A stretch of 64,000 nt of DNA from Metridium senile (taxonomy: Eukaryota; Cnidaria; Anthozoa; Actiniaria; Metridiidae). The notes beneath the pieces were generated by a model, which saw only the letters and a program-made list of their open reading frames with translations, was not told the DNA's origin and made no database searches. The DNA lies in assembly GCA_949775045.1 (NCBI GenBank), contig OX459097.1, positions 2,081,598-2,145,597 on the forward strand, in the 5' to 3' direction. Below are positions 63,722-64,000 of the stretch, one piece after another. The position numbers were made by a program, and so were the translations under genes. Numbering within the stretch: the stretch's first letter is position 1; every line of letters begins with the position of its first letter.

Positions 63722-64000
63722 ATATTTGGAAAACATCCATAAGCAACCAAACAGTTGGCAACCTGGCTAACCAGCCTCAACCTGGTCGATCTGGATCTGC
63801 TGGTCCACGTACAAGCACTTCTCAGCCAATCCCTTCTGGATCTACTGATCCACCTACAAGCACTTCTCAGCCAATCCCTTCTGGATCTACTGATCCACCT
63901 AAAGGCACTTCTCAGCCAATCCCTTCTGGATCTACTGATCCACCTAAGCTAGGCACTGATCAGTCAATCCCTTCTGGATCTACTGATCAAACTACAAGCA
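63722..64000 (+). CDS. Gene D, partial: Pro/Thr/Ser repeat-linker exon running off the window
   Basis: After GACACTACAG, the same acceptor as gene B exon 2, a phase 1 frame stays open to the window edge. It begins IWKTSISNQTVGN, matching the ILKTYISNQTVGS lead of gene C, and continues with units STDPPTSTSQPIPSG that are almost the gene B unit. The frame is G|AT ATT TGG. No N-terminal domain exon is visible in the preceding 3.9 kb, although in genes B and C it lies 0.3-1 kb upstream. Gene D could be a truncated copy or use an upstream exon, even the CARD exon donor of gene C, which has the right phase. Confidence 0.72.

Overview
The window looks like animal nuclear DNA: AT-rich, intron-dense, microsatellites, many short inverted-repeat transposons, LINE fragments, and metazoan cell-death/immune domains (Death, CARD, Roc-COR, DZIP3-type HEPN). 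A dispersed element at about 45,285-45,655, beginning with a GGGGTACTCCCC-type motif, resembles one I know from corals and sea anemones, so an anthozoan cnidarian is my best guess. No species is claimed. All supported host genes lie on the + strand.

The core is a tandem array of related multi-exon genes. Gene A (3' end only, to 5,967) and gene B (14,209-20,844, complete, 763 codons by my splice model) end in three consecutive Death-domain exons. Gene B opens with an unrecognised domain of about 227 aa, then a Pro/Thr/Ser-rich 15-aa-repeat linker and three tiny duplicated exons. Gene C (33,815 to about 59,811, about 2,082 codons in 18 exons) opens with a paralogue of the same unknown domain and linker. 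It continues with a TRADD-N-like domain, two DZIP3-type HEPN domains, a Roc-COR GTPase, a third HEPN, helical linkers and a CARD. Gene D (63,722 to the window end) shows only the repeat-linker exon. Nearly all exon borders are in phase 1 and every join keeps frame, which would favour exon shuffling. I infer that one N-terminal sensor/assembly module has been attached to two outputs: a Death-domain tail and a GTPase/HEPN/CARD tail.

The 5' flanks of genes B (about 7.66-14.2 kb) and C (about 25.26-33.8 kb) are copies of one ancestral segment, and comparing them dates later insertions: a 2.5 kb nested insertion and a LINE 3' end in copy B; a 4 kb TTAA-flanked foldback carrying about 1.17 kb of (GAAAT)n and a CAGGG-ended element in copy C. 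Introns and spacers hold further foldbacks and MITEs (934-3,549; 34,637-35,321; 36,255-37,428; 47,995-49,592; 50,410-51,472 and others) and a decayed reverse transcriptase (41,950-43,537, minus). The 20.8-25.3 kb spacer also holds a possible small secreted-peptide gene broken by one frameshift. No rRNA, convincing tRNA or CRISPR array was found.
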